A stretch of 64,000 nt of DNA from Eutreptiella sp. 'Long Island Sound 2002' (GCA_964036045.1 OZ038381.1:135004306-135068305); one strand, 5' to 3'. Counted from the stretch's first letter, positions 45,303-57,500 are shown. Numbers and translations: made by a program. Notes: a model not told the origin generated them from the sequence alone.

Positions 45303-47506
45303 CTCCTCATCAGGGAACTTTACATCCACCCCCGCAGCCAAGAGGGACCAAGCCATCCAGGCCAAGCGCCTCTTCTTGGAGTTATTTTCCTCAGGGGTAG
45401 CGTTATCCCCCTGGGGGCGCTTCTTGGGATCACCTGCGGGAGAAATGGGTGTAGCAGCAGGAGTGGGTGTAGCAACGGGCGCTGATGAGCGCCTCTGGGG
45501 GTTAGGGGGTCCATTTTTGCCACCCCCTTTGCCACCTCCTTTACCACCTTTATCCCCATTCTGGGGGTTTTTTGTGGGTGTTTGGGTCTTCTGGCGTTCG
45601 GCCTCCTGACGCTTGAGTTTATCACTCTCGCGTTTCTTGATGTGGCATTCGTCTTCGTAGTGACGACGCTTGCCGCAACACCCACAGGTGATGGTACACC
45701 TGAAATGATCCTGATGGGTCACAGGTTTCCCATCCTTGGTATGCTGCTGTCGTTTCATCTGCAGCATACAGCTACTGCGGTGATCGCAGTCAGAGGCATG
45801 ACAAGGCCCCCCCTTGTCATTGACAGGCTTACAGTAGAACAGAGGGGGTGTACCTGCATCAGGTTTAACCTCATTCATGGCACGTAGGTTACCCCTCCCT
45901 TTACCACCTCCCTGGTTGGTGTTAGTGAGATTTTTAGGCCCTTTCCCTTCGCCACGTTCGGGGGTAGGGGTACCACCTCGACCCAAGTGCTTCTTGAGGA
46001 ATTTCTCCATGTGGGAGTCATGCTCCCTCTCGAGAGCTAGCTCAATCAAGAGGTCCACCAGTTCATCGTACGAGTGGGTCGCACTCTTCCTCTCAGAGGT
46101 ACAGCGGCAATCATCCCACGTACGTTGGGGGATCTTACTCATGAGCCACAGGTGGGGCTCAGTGGCTCCGTAGGAGCGCCGCTCATCCGCGAAAACAGAC
46201 ACTCCAAGTCGCACACATATTCAGAGATTCGCGCAGCGGATGGAAACTCAGGGAGCATAGGTAGCTTCTCTATCTGTGTGCGCACATTGAGGTCAGTCTC
46301 ATAGACTGGGAACGTTTTCTCCAACCTCTGGAGTACCTCTGCCCAGGCGGAACAGGTTTTCACAATCTGTTTCACCTGTTTTTGCAAAAATTTCTTTTCG
46401 CATGAGCGTTTCAGCAGTGAGCATTTGGTGGCCACATCCACATGGGATTGGCCAGTCAGCGAAAGAAACTCAGCAAATTCTTCTGCCCATTCCGGCAGAT
46501 TTTTGGGGTCGAACTCCGGCAGTTCCAGCTGGATGTTTGCCTGGGCAATAGGTCTGCCCGTCTTCCCACCCCCCGGAGTTAGGCCAGAAGGTGACACGCC
46601 GGCAAGAGGTGCCAGGGCTGAAAGCCCTCTTTTCTCAGTCTCTGTCACAGGCACGTCCTGTAGTTCAGCCATGGGCACTGTCCTTGCACGGGGGTGAAAG
46701 GAGATGGGGCAGGTGACCTCACGCAACAGCCTTGAGACCCTTGATCTCTTAAGATCTTTGGCCAGGGTACTCAGTCCGGGAGAGGGGGAGGACAACTCTG
46801 GCTTGGGTAAGGGTTCGGCAATACCCAGTTTGGCCTTGATGGCCTCCGATAGGGCCGTCAGATCTGGATCTTCTGATGCAGACAGAAGTTTGGCCAGTAG
46901 TTCGGCAGTATGATCCAGGGCACCGTAGGTTGGCCTTGGATGATGTTGTTCCTCAACTCGAGTCGGGCCCACTTCGGGAGCCCTTGGGGTTGGACAACAT
47001 GCTCTTGGATACTCGGGTCTCGGTCGTCTTGGCAGGGATGCTGTCTCGGCTCTGGCGGACGGCGGGCCAGAGTGCGTGTAGAACCCTAGATCTGTACGTG
47101 GTCTGGATACCTGTACTGCCAATGGCTCCTCCCCATCTTCTCCACGAATGGATTTGTAGTACTCCTCATGGAGGATGTATTCATCCCTTTTCTTCCTCAG
47201 CTCCTCGTATTGCTCAGGGCCTCCAATCGCTGTTGAGGATGAAGCCGGACAGGCGGATCGGGAGACTGAGGCTGCTACACGCCTGTGGAGATGATGCAGG
47301 CTGTCTCCACCGTGGGCCGCTATAGCCTCGGTGGTAAGTATTTTATTTTCTTCCGCCCTTCTGCGATCTGGATCTCCTTGGGACCCAGGTGCGCCACTGA
47401 GATGTTGTGGAGCTGGGTAAGGTGGTTCACTCATAGGGTGGGCCATGCTGCCCATTTGTACTTGGACAGTTCGTATGGGCCAGGTCCTGACGCTTGGCGT
47501 GGACAT
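45303..47506 (-). pseudogene. gag: Gag of B1 (one frameshift)
   Basis: The start MSTPSVRTWPIR at 47506 is chosen because B2 shares an ATG there. The matrix/capsid-like N-terminal part runs to about 46176 (VDVATKCSLLKRSCEKKFLQ, LEKTFPVYETDLNVRTQIE). One base is missing relative to B2 near 46176, shifting the frame. The rest (ATEPHLWLMSKIPQRTWDD, SYDELVDLLIELALE) continues in the pol frame. A cysteine-rich segment (CHASDCDHRSSC) precedes a canonical knuckle CGCCGKRRHYEDEC (CX2CX4HX4C), followed by a Lys/Gly/Pro-rich tail ending in FPDEE and TAG. It would form the particle core. Confidence 0.8.
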
Positions 47507-47571
47507 GATGGACTTGTTGTTGAGCTTTGTGTGCTGCACTTCTTCTCAGGGTCGCTTCAAAAGGTCACAAG

Positions 47572-47590
47572 GGACTGTCTCTGGTACCGG
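47572..47590 (-). other. B1 primer binding site (mutated)
   Basis: Minus strand CGGTACCAGAGACAGTC follows the LTR end. B2 has CGGTAGCAGAGGC, close to the family A site, but the first base is C rather than T in both B copies. Confidence 0.5.
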
Positions 47591-48918
47591 AAAGATGTCC
47601 TTGATTAATGCCCTAGATATTTTGATGAAATCCTGCAGGTTTTGAAGTTGAAAACCCAAACCAAAGCAGCAAGTAGAGCAAGAACAGGATGTGGATCTAA
47701 TCAATGATTGGTTTTGGAATCCAGTGTAACACAGAAGGGCTGCAGATAGACAAAGCAGGTATAAACACAAAGATTCAATCACAATTGGATAATATAAAAG
47801 ATTTTATATGAAAACTGGACTGACTCTGGCCTCCAAGATAGCATCAGGCACTTCATGTGCACTGTTTTGGGTGAAATGGTGCTGGTTAGGAATGTGGGGC
47901 ATAGATGTCAGGCCAACACAGAAAATGACTTGGCCAAGCAACTGAATTCCCAAACAGTTAAAAGGTAAAACCACAATAAGTGGTAGAAACAATTGAGTAT
48001 AGGGGTCTTGGGGTGGGAGACCACTAGGCTTAACCTCCAAGTCCTAAAACATGAAATGCCTATTTTGTTTCGGTATATCCCCCATGAAGGAAGGTACCCC
48101 CGCTCAGTTGAGTGGTACGGGTGAACTTCATGGGGGGCTAGGGTTACAACCCTAGTAACTTTGAGAAAGTGTACCAAAAGCTTCAAAAGAGTGATAGAAA
48201 TACTTAAGTTAGTCTTAGCATCAACAAAAGGGTTTTAAGGGGGGCTTGGCCTGGATCAAGCCCTCCAAGAAAGACATGGCAGTGACTTTTTCTTACTGGC
48301 CACAGTCGCTTAGTAGCGCTGTGTTCTCTTCCTTTCTCACAGGAGGGTCAGTAGGACCCAAGACATCTTCAACAGCACCTCCAAATAGCGTGTGTAGGTG
48401 TTAGGGTCAGCAGGCCCATGCAGGAGTTGAGTGCAAGTGATGAGTGCTCACCCTGCCTTCGAAGGCCGGTGCTAGCGTTAGTGAGTGTAGTGTAGTGGTG
48501 TCTCCTGTCCCGCGTCCTTTTGCACGTGGGCAGGGGAGTGCGTTAGCTTTTGGCCTTTTGCAAAAATGGGCGTTTTGTATGCCCTTAGCACACTTGGCCA
48601 CCCCTCCTCTCTAGTAGGTAGGGCTTTTGCGGTCTTCCCCCAAGGATAGGCGCCAGCACAGAAATTGGGTGCCATAGGAGTGGTAATAGTACCTGATTAG
48701 GACCTTCCGTCCGACGTCAGCAAAGCCCGGTCTCCGGGAGCCATGCCGGGGAGAGAAGTGAGACACACATAGACATACGTAGCACACTTAGGGGTATGGT
48801 AAACCCTGTAAGGAAGGGTAGAACCCCAAGGATCTGGACCAGTCAGGGGTCCTAGCTGTGGGCTCGCTTGTCCCCAAGGAGGGAAGACACACCTTGCCTC
48901 ATAACACCTTGCTTGCCA
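47591..48918 (-). repeat. Family B middle LTR (short form), shared by B1 and B2
   Basis: Minus strand TGGCAAGC at 48918 to GGACATCTTT at 47591, 1328 bp. It aligns with both ends of the long LTR but skips its 1.72-kb centre: at 48297/48298 sequence matching 37926 (TTCTTACT) runs into sequence matching 39646 (GGCC). It serves as 5' LTR for B1 and 3' LTR for B2. TATA-like TATAAAA at 47802-47808. Confidence 0.7.
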
Positions 48919-48929
48919 TTCCCCCCTGG

Positions 48930-49312
48930 TGTAGTAAGCCACCGTTCTTCGTTGGCTCCCCAAGGTCATTACATCAGGGCAGTCCCCATGCAACACATGG
49001 TCAACAAGGCATACACTCGCTGGGTGGCTGCAAACCTGATAAGCGGCCACCTCGTCCACGTTGGAAACCATAGGCATGGGACTGCAGGGCACAGACAGGG
49101 TCAGTGCAGTGCTCAGTTAGCAGTGGTCTGTGAAAAACCAATGGCCTTCGGCCAGGGAGTGGTTGTCACGGGGGGATCACGGTCCTGTGCTGCGATGCAA
49201 TGCGAGGGAAAGTGTGACAACTGCTCCTACACCCATACACAGGTACGTCTGCACAAGAGTGCTCACTGCACCTGTAAGGTTAGAACACAGTCAGTAGACT
49301 GACACAGGGAAA
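48930..49312 (-). other. B2 3' untranslated region
   Basis: Similar to 40278-40496 of B1 but with about 150 nt of additional sequence (roughly 49120-49270). No ORF of note. Confidence 0.4.
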
Positions 49313-52300
49313 TTAGTTTTTCTTTTTACGCTGGGACAGAGTCTCAGCACGGGTTAGTAGCGTCCCCTCGTTGTTCTCAACGAGGTAGGAGCGGAAGATG
49401 GGGTTGATACTCCCATCTGATTGTATGAAGGCTGACATAGGTTTCCAGATCGCCTCAGATAACCCATAGCCATCCCACAGGGTTAGGAATTTCCAGCCCT
49501 GTTTATACTCGTGGCGAGCAATACCTGCTACCACGTAGTAACCATCGACTGCCGTCTCATCGGCAGTCATCTCTTCGAGTTCGTCTGCCTCTTCTGGGCT
49601 GGCAGCATTCTCTAGGTCAATACGCTCGACCTCACTGTCGCTCAGGCGCCACTCATCCCAGGACAAATTGTCAGGGGAGTGAGAGTGCCTCAACTGTTTA
49701 GGTGCACACAACAGTTCACCACCTAGACGTGGACGGCACCTGACATGGATCCTGGATCCATCTATCCTGATGATACGATAGGGTCCAAAATAAGGGTCCT
49801 GTATGCAGTTACGTGGCCAGGAGGATAGGCGTGAATGGTGAACCAAAGCAAGGTCACCGACCTTGAAGCTGGCAGGTCGCCGTAGGCGGTTCCGCCGGCT
49901 CAGTTCACGGTCACGAATGTGTCTCAGGTTAGTCCCAGCTTGGTTAGCCATAGACTGCTTGTGTTCCAGCCAATCTCCCACAGGGCTCTTGAAGTCCTCA
50001 GGAAAGGCGGTTTTGAAGAGCCAAGCAGGTCGTCCTCCATGGAACAGTTCGTGGGGGGTGAAACGCGTAGAAGAGCTCCGCTGTGAGTTCATGGTCAGCA
50101 CTGCCCAGGGCACTAGACGTGCCCAGTCTTTGGTACGCTCCTATTTCATGAGTATTCTTAGGTTTTGCTCCACCACACGGTTCCGTCTCTCACAAAGAAG
50201 GTTGGACGTGTGGGTATAGGGCAAACCTGTGGTTACCCCCACGTTGAGGGCACTTAGCACTTGTTTGTACCACCCAGTGTCACTGCGGATGCGTACATCT
50301 TCATCAGAGTGCACCTGCTTAGGTGCCCCATAGGGTTCAAACCGTTTTTTTTGCTCTGTGGCTCCCAGCCATCTGGGCGGGGCCTCCCATTTAGGGTTTG
50401 AACCGTTGTTCGACCTACATTTTCACAGTCTGCTCACCTGTGATTTTCTTATTGCAAGGGAACACACGGGTGAAGCGTGATAGGCCACAGGTGACCACTA
50501 GGCAACTAGCATAGCCGCCGAAGCGTGGTAGGCCGTGGATGAAATCCATGTAGAGAAGAGAGTTAGCACAGTAGGGTATGGGTAAGCTGGAAATCAGTCC
50601 CCTATCGCTACTGCCGCTCTGCTTGCTGGTGTGACAGGCACAAGCATCCACAATGGTCTGCATACAAGACCTCAGTTCAGTCAGGGTTAGACTAGAGTAG
50701 AAACACTCACGGAAGAAGTCCATTGAGCGATTAGCGCCAGTGTGACCAGAAATGAGATGGGACCACTGTAGGCACCCATCCAGTCGTGCCTCAGGCACAA
50801 CAATACGGTCCTCGTAAAGGAGGTACTGGTTGTTTTTATACCACTGGTGCCCATCAATGACACGGGGTTCGAGACCAGTGCTGAGGGTTTGGAGTATTTC
50901 TTTATACTCTGACTGATAGTCGGTTAGGCTCCAACCCTCCAGGATTCCAGCAGTACGCATGGACAGGTCAAGTTGGACATCCATACGCTCGAAGGCCTCT
51001 TTGGCGAGCGCCTCAGAGTTCTCACCTATAAGCGCATCGAAGTTATTGCGCGATATATAGTCAGACAGTTCACTTTTTATACCGGGGATATGATTAACTG
51101 TCAGCCTGAACTGGCTCAGATAAGTCCACCACCGCTTTAGTTTTGCTTTCTCTGGTGGTGGGTACTTCTGAAAAGACTTCACAGGCTCCTGATCACAAAG
51201 CCAGACAATAGGGTTAGATCCCATGAGTCGGGATTGTGACGAAAGCACCAACATACCGGCCAGGAGTTCCTGGTCATAGGTGCTGTAATTGGAACGCGCT
51301 TGGTTCCATTTCAAATTCCAGTGCCCCGGTGGCACCAGCCGCCACTCACTAGTAGGATAGTCATGTTTCAAGGAACCATCACGGTTCACTCCACTAGTAC
51401 GATAATGGCAGTGGGTTAGTTCAGCTGGGTTAAGCTCCTGCCATTCGTAGATCGTACCACCCCCCCCTACATCACTGGCATCAGTGATCAGGACTATCTC
51501 GCCCTTAGGGCGGGGTAGTCCCAGGCAGTTGGAGGAGGCAATTTTCTTCTTCAACTCCTGGAAACACTCTTCCTCTCTGGCGGTCCACCTCCAGGGAGTA
51601 GTTTTCTTGATTAGGTCAGTGAGGGGGGCAGAGGAGTAAGTAAAATTGTGGATGTGACGCCTATAAAAGTTACAGGCGCCCAGAAAACTCCCGACGTCGT
51701 GTAGACCCTTCTTAGGGTCATCGCGAATCTGCATGTCCTGTAGGGGCTGCATCTTAGACGCGGCTCGTTTCCACCAGCCATACCCCACGTCGAAACCCTA
51801 ATATTCCATCTCCTCTTTCATAAACTCACATTTTTTGAGTTCGATTCGGAGATGGTTTTCTTGACAAACAATGAAAAATTCACCGAGGAGAAGGACATGG
51901 TCCTCTTGGGTATTAGTACCCAAACTCACGTCGTCGATGTGAGCCTCCATTTCTGCACCCCGAGAAATCAACTCCTGTACTAGAGGTTTGCGCCTCAGTA
52001 TGTACAAAATTTTGTTCATTAGCTCCTGAAAGAGCGCTGGGGCATTAGCCACCCCGAAAGGCATGACCTTCCACTTAAACACACGACCCTTACGGGTTAT
52101 AAAAGCAGGCAGCACCGGAGCTGCGGCGGTTAGGTCTACCTGCCAGAAACCACTACGTTTGTCCATTTTGGTCTTGTACCTGCACTTGGCAATACGCTCC
52201 AGGGTGTTTTCCATGTTAGGAATACTCCCTGAGTGGTTCTGGGCTTTCTTTTTGACCTCACCATTGTCAACGACCAGTCGCAGGGCAGTCGACCCTGGTT

Positions 52301-54176
52301 TAGCAACCAGGAAACAGGGACTGCAGTGATGGGGGTAGTCCCCCTTCTTATATTCCTCTACGAGGCCAGCATCAATACATTCCTGGATCTGGCGCTCGAT
52401 TTCTTCTACCTGTTCCTGTGGAGCGGGATAGGGACGACGCCTCACTCACGTCTTTTCAAATTCAGGTTTCAGTTTCAAGTCCATCTGGACCAGTTTTTTA
52501 CAAGAGAGGGTGGGCGGCAAGGCGCCGAACACCTCCTCATAGGTTAGCAGCAGTTTCTTCAGTCGGGGGTCAAGGTTAAGACTCTCGAGTTTCTGAAGGA
52601 AATCCTCCTCAGCATGGAGGTTGCTCTTTCCATGTTCCTTCTTTTTCTGCCGATCAGCAGTTTCGGCAGGTACAGAACCATCGTCCCACTCAGGGGAACA
52701 TTGCTGCCCATAGTGCATAGAATACACTAGCGGTATCTCAGGATCAGGCGGCGTATAGGAATCATCGTCCCCCTCAGACCAGATGGAGGATTTCCAGGTC
52801 TGTCTGAGGTAGTGTAGCCGCTCTTGGCGCTCAATACCTTCGACCTTCAGGTACAACAGCCGTCCGAGTTCCTGAGTGTCATGCTCAGACAATGGCATGT
52901 TATTAGAAGCAGGCCGCGCTAGGGCATCAGGACTCCGGGCCACGGGTTGACCTGTGTGCATAGGCTGCATGTGTAGCACCGGTTTCCCAACAGGGGAAGT
53001 GGGTTCTGAGGTTGACTCTAGATCTACCTCCTCCAGCAACAGCTGGGCTAGGATGGCACTGTGTTTTAGATCAACACAGCTGGGATCAACAGGAGGGATA
53101 GTGCTGGCGATCTCAGACAGTTGGTTGTCAGCATCCTCCTTAACAGCTGCAGGTTCCAGATAGCCATCGGGAGACTTACACCCTGTAAGTGTGGCAGATA
53201 GGTGCTCCGGAGATCGATTTTTGAGATCAGAAAGAGTCAGGCCACGATTTTCGGCCATGACCTCTTTCAGTAGCACCTGGTCTAGGTCACACAGGGGTAC
53301 AGGATTGAGAGATCCATCGACGATGGATAAGAAACTGGCCCACTCAAGGGCCTGCATAACTGTGTCTGAGTCCTCAGGCACATAGATGAGACCGTCGGGG
53401 ATTTGCAATCTTCCCTTGGTCCTTTGGTCTAGCATACGGCGCCAGTAAGCGTTTTCACCAGAGCAACCCCAGTCAGGGGTGCACATGACAACCCTTCCTC
53501 CCTCATAAGCGATTTTGGTTAGAACCTTCGCGAGCAGGGAGAAGGGAGGGTTAGCATACGCTAGGCCCATTGCTTTCCAGAAGAAACGGAAAGCGTTGTT
53601 CAAATGTTTCGAGCAGTACAACTGCATGATGTCCTGTTGTCGGCTCGCAAACAATTCCACCTGGATCTCATCCAGGTTTACCTGAAGGGCCGCCAGTCCA
53701 TTTTCAAGAACGTGACGGGACAATTGGTAGTTTTCAGTACGATAGTTAGTCTTGGATGCGTAGCGCAGCCCAGACTCTTTTCGTCCTGACAGCTCCAAAG
53801 GTACGGAGAAGAGCCCACTGCCAAAGTCGCAGTGCAGAGAATAGGGGCGCTGGAGAGACAGCATTTTTACCTGGGGGTTTCTTCGTTGGAAGTCGGTACC
53901 AATGACGATGTCAAAGGCGTCGGTGTCCAGCACTCTGCAGTGTTGTGTCACAGTTTCGTCGCCCAGGCAGATAGTCACATTGACCCCCCCCAAGGAATGG
54001 ATGGTACGCCCATCCCCTACTCTTATGGCCATGGTCTTAGTTTTCTTGAAAGTCTTTAGCAGGCGCCGGGCCACTATGGAAAGTGTTGCACCGGTGTCAA
54101 GCACCGCTCAAAAAACGTGATCCCCGATTTTCACGAGGATCCAGAAAACCAAGTCCTCCTCTTCGGAGCCGCCGCC
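49313..54176 (-). pseudogene. pol: Pol polyprotein of B2 (stops, 61-bp insertion)
   Basis: Same domain order as B1: protease (LDTGATLSIV), methyltransferase-like segment with VELFAS and NPPF (53552-53541), RT (IDDVSLG), RNase H, integrase core and chromodomain (KQGWKFLTLWDGYGLSEAI). Disruptions: TGA at 54108-54110 next to the protease, TGA at 52446-52448 (Arg in B1), TAG at 51798-51800 (Leu in B1), TAG at 50415-50417 (Leu in B1), a 61-bp gain at 50331-50407 that shifts the frame inside integrase, and TAG at 50141-50143 (Gln in B1). Where B1 has stops, B2 has sense codons, so the two copies together reveal the ancestral frame. The chromodomain is uninterrupted with the integrase C terminus here. 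Confidence 0.85.
50331..50407 (-). mobile_element. 45-nt poly(A)-tailed micro-retroposon with target duplication
   Basis: Plus-strand TAGGGTTCAAACCGTT (50331-50346) and TAGGGTTTGAACCGTT (50392-50407) flank 45 nt absent from B1. On the minus strand the insert ends in an A run, as retroposed RNA does. The two 16-bp flanks differ at two positions. Confidence 0.55.
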
Positions 54177-54179
54177 CTA
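54177..54179 (-). promoter_or_regulatory. Candidate gag/pol readthrough stop, B2
   Basis: Minus-strand GAG GAG TAG GGC GGC GGC TCC, at the same place and in the same frame relative to protease as the TAG of B1 at 45300. Confidence 0.5.
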
Positions 54180-56375
54180 CTCCTCAGCAGGGAATTTGAC
54201 ATCCGACCCGCAGCCATGAGGGATTTGGCCATACAGGCCAGTCGCCTCTTCTTGGAGTTATTCCCCTCCGGGGAGGCGTTATCCCCCTGGGGGCGCTTCT
54301 TGGGGTCACCTTTGGCAAGAGGGGGCGTAGCAGCGGGCGCTGATGAGCGCATCTGGGGGTTAGGGGGTCCACCTTTGCCACCCCCCTTGCCACCTCCTTT
54401 ACCACCTTTATCCCCATTTGGGGGGGTTCTGGTGGGTGGTTGGTTCTTCTGGCGTTCAGCCTCCTGCCGCTTGAGTTTATCACTGTCGCGTTTCTTTATG
54501 TGACATTTGTCCTTGTAGTGACGATGTTTGCCACAATAGCCACAGGTGATGGTACACCTGAAATGATCCTGATGGGTCACCCTTTTCCCACCTTTGGAAT
54601 GCTGCTGACGTTTCATCTGCAGCATACAGCTACTGCGGTGGTCGCAGTCAGGGGCATGACAAGGTCCCCCCTTGTCATTGACAGGTTTACACTGGAACAG
54701 AGAGGGTGTACCTGCATCAGGTTTAACCTCATTCATGGTACGTAGGTTACCCCTTCCTTTACCACCTTCCTGGTTGGCGTTAGTGGGATTTTTAGGCCCT
54801 TTCCCTGCGCCACGTTCGGGGGTAGGGGTACCACCTCGACCCAAGTGCTTCTTGAGGAATTTCTCCATGTGGGAGTCATTCTTCCTCTCAGGAGCTAGCT
54901 CAATCAGCAGGTCCAGCAGTTCGTCGTACGAGTGAATCTGGCTTTTCATCTCAGAGTTAGAGCGTCAGTCATCCCACGTACGTTGGGGGATCTCACTCAT
55001 GAGCCACAGGTGGGGCTCAGTGGCTCCATAGGAGCCCACGTTCATCCGTGAAAACAGATACTCTAGGTCGCACACGTATTCAGAGACTCGCGCAGCGGAA
55101 GGCAACTCAGGGAGCATAGGTAGCTCCTCTATCTGTGTGCGCACACTGAGGTTGGTCTCGTAGACCGGGAAAGTTTTCTCCAATCTTTGGAGTACCTCGA
55201 CCCATGTTGAACAGGTTTTAACAATCTGTTTCACTTGTTTTCGCAAAAAATTTCTTTTTGCATGAGCGTTTCAGCAGTGAGCATTTGGTGGCCACATCCA
55301 CATGGGACTGGCCAGTTAACAAAGGAAACTCAGCAAATTCTTTTGCCCATTCAGGCAGATTTTTCGGGTCGAACTCCGGCAATTCTAGCTGGATGTTCGC
55401 CTGGGCAAAAGGTCTGCCCATCTTCCCACCCCCCGGGGTTAGGCCTGAAGGGGGGGGAGATACGCCGGCAAGGCGTGCCAGGGCTGACAGCCCTCTTTTC
55501 TCAGTCTCAGTCACAGGCACGTCCTGTAATTCAGCAATTGGGACTGTCCTAGCGCGAGGATGAAAAGGGCTGGGGCAAGTGACCTTGGGTAGCAACCTGG
55601 ACACCCTTGATCTTTTGAGATCATCAGCCAACGTGCTCAATCCGGGTGAAGGTGAGAGTAGCGTTGGCTTGGGTAAGGGTTCAGTGATACCCAATTTATC
55701 CTTGACAGCCTCTGACAGAGCTGTCACATCCGGGTCTTCCGATCCGGATAGAAGTTTGGCCAAAAGTCCGGCCGTGCGATCCAGAGCCCCATAGGTGGGC
55801 TCTGGGCGAAGAGGATCCAGACTCTTTTCAGGAGCCATTGAAGTTATCGGCAGGTCTGGATGCCATGCTCTCGGGTGCTCTTGTACTCTTGGTCGTCTCG
55901 GTAGTGATACTGTGTCCGCCATGTTTGTAGATGGCCCCGAATAAAGGAAGGAACCCGTCTCAGCTTGGGGCGGCGACCCGAGGGCATCAAGAGGTATTTC
56001 TCCATCTTCTCCTACGGTGGACTTGTGGTACTCCTCGTGGAGCATAAACTCATCCATCCTCCTTCGTAGGTCCTCTTGTTCTTCAGGACCACCTCCAAGA
56101 ACAGTAGAAGACGAGGCCGCACAGGCCGACCGGGCGATGGAGGCTTCAACACGCCTGCGGAGCCTTTGCAGGCTGTCCTCACCATGGGCCGCTAAGGTTT
56201 CCATGGTTAATGGGGTTGTTTTGGGCGGATTTAGATTCGCCCTTCTGTGCTCTGGATCTTCCTGGGACCCAAATGCTGCTCTGAGTGGCGGTTCACTCTT
56301 TGGGTGGGCTACACTGCCAAGTTGGACTTGTACACTTCCCATAGGTCAGGTTTGGGAGGACAGTTGAGTGGACAT
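54180..56375 (-). pseudogene. gag: Gag of B2 (stops and frameshifts)
   Basis: Start ATG 56375 (MSTQLSSQ) aligns with that of B1. TGA at 56346-56348 replaces the Trp of B1. An extra A in the A run at 55245-55250 shifts the frame in the capsid region. TGA at 54962-54964 replaces a Cys. One base is missing near 54205. The zinc knuckle is intact (CGYCGKHRHYKDKC), preceded by CHAPDCDHRSSC. The N-terminal half is Pro/Ser-rich and more divergent from B1 than the capsid region. Confidence 0.8.
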
Positions 56376-56442
56376 GTTCAATGTGCTTTTCAGTGTGCTT
56401 TTCCTGTGCTTCTGCTCAGAGTCGGTTCGAAAGGTTCTCAGG

Positions 56443-56460
56443 GTTTGCCTCTGCTACCGA
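56443..56460 (-). other. B2 primer binding site
   Basis: Minus strand CGGTAGCAGAGGCAAAC adjoins the LTR stub. GGTAGCAGAGGC is shared with the family A site, which suggests both families prime with the same tRNA. Confidence 0.6.
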
Positions 56461-56480
56461 AAAGATGTCCTTGATTAGTG

Positions 56481-57009
56481 CAGAGACTCCATAAAGCCGT
56501 CGTGTGACAGTCGCGCGATCGCAGCAGAAGAAAAATAAAAAACCAAGAAAACGACGCACCGCCCGAAAAAAAAAAGCGAAAAATCTTCTTTCCCGACCTC
56601 AGAAACCCCCCAAAAAATTTTACGCCGCTGTTTGGCGAGGTCGCAAAATTTAGGACACCCACAAAAAAAAAGACGAACAATAGAGTCGCGACGGCGAAGA
56701 AGCTGAGCGTTGCTTGCCCCAAGCCACCTAGCAAAGTGCGTGCCCTAGGCGCTAGGGACTTGTGCGCGCCCCAAAACAAACCACACATAAACAACAACAA
56801 CGCCACCGGCCGCCGAAAAACAAGTATGTTATATGCCGCGCAACGCTAAAAAACGACGTAACAAGCACAACACGGTAAGCTGTAGACAAGGAGAGAACAA
56901 GTATGGCGCGTAAAAACCGACAAATAGATTACTAACACGCCACGCCCTCCGTCTCGCACTCTTTCTCTTCCTTTGTCCTTCTCCACGTACCTCCCCACCC
57001 ACCTTTGTG
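56481..57009. other. Unique spacer, no gene recognised
   Basis: Begins where the B2 LTR is cut off. Contains A-rich runs (for example at 56564-56575) and moderately GC-rich sequence. No ORF with recognisable features on either strand. Confidence 0.4.
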
Positions 57010-57500
57010 CCCATTAAGACACGCTTACTCTTGGACGTCGCAAAAAACAAAGAGTCCACAAACCAAAGAGTGAGTAGCATATGCCGCCATACATGCATTA
57101 AGACACGCTTACTCTTGGGCGTTGCAAAAAACAAGGAGTCCAAGACATAAAGAATAAGTAGCATGTCATGAATGCATTAAACAAGCACGCCTACTCTTGG
57201 GCGTCGCAAAATACAAAGAGTCCGCAAACCAACGATTAAGTAACATATGCCGCCATGCAAGCATTAAGACACGCTTACTCTTGGGCGTCGCACAACACAA
57301 AGAGTCCATGACATAAAGAATAAGTAGCATGTCATGAATGCATTAAGCAAACACGCCTACTCTTGGGCGTCGCAAAATGCAAAAAGTCCACAAACCAACG
57401 AGTAAATAGCATACACCGACATGCATGCATTAAGACACGCTTACTCTTGGGCGTCGCCAAAACCAAACAGTCCAATACGGGAAGAATAAGTAAGACACCA
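57010..57500. repeat. ~83-bp tandem repeat in 166-bp dimers
   Basis: The motif TTACTCTTGGGCGTCGC or CTACTCTTGGGCGTCGC recurs at about 57025, 57109, 57191, 57275, 57357 and 57441, with steps alternating 84 and 82 bp. Alternate units share either GCATTAAGACACGC or GCATTAAGCAAACACGCC, so the true unit is a dimer. Confidence 0.8.

Larger units (their letters stand above)
37217..48918 (-). mobile_element. Family B element copy 1 (B1), Ty3/gypsy chromovirus
   Basis: Minus-strand element bounded by LTRs 47591-48918 (5') and 37217-40266 (3'). Gag-pol occupies 47506-40497 with protease, methyltransferase-like, RT, RNase H, integrase and chromodomain segments. The two LTRs differ by a 1.7-kb segment present only in the 3' one. 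Damage: a one-base deletion in gag (near 46176), TAA at 43974-43976, TAG at 42933-42935 and TAG at 40878-40880. The 5' LTR is also the 3' LTR of copy B2. Confidence 0.8.
48919..56480 (-). mobile_element. Family B element copy 2 (B2), 5' LTR lost
   Basis: Second minus-strand element in tandem with B1, using 47591-48918 as its 3' LTR. Its own 5' LTR is reduced to the last ~20 bp (56461-56480, AAAGATGTCCTTGATTAGTG), after which unrelated sequence begins. Coding capacity is as in B1 but more damaged. Confidence 0.8.

Noticed and set aside
46139-46214. Programmed frameshift within family B gag (overlap of two frames in B1)
   Set aside because: B2 reads through this region in one frame and B1 differs by a single missing base, so a copy-specific deletion is enough.
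7384-51800. TAG reassigned as a sense codon, since many stops inside gag-pol are TAG
   Set aside because: The TAGs replace codons for Tyr, Glu, Gln and Leu rather than one amino acid, and several TGA and one TAA disruptions also occur. TAG is simply close to the GC-rich codons used here.
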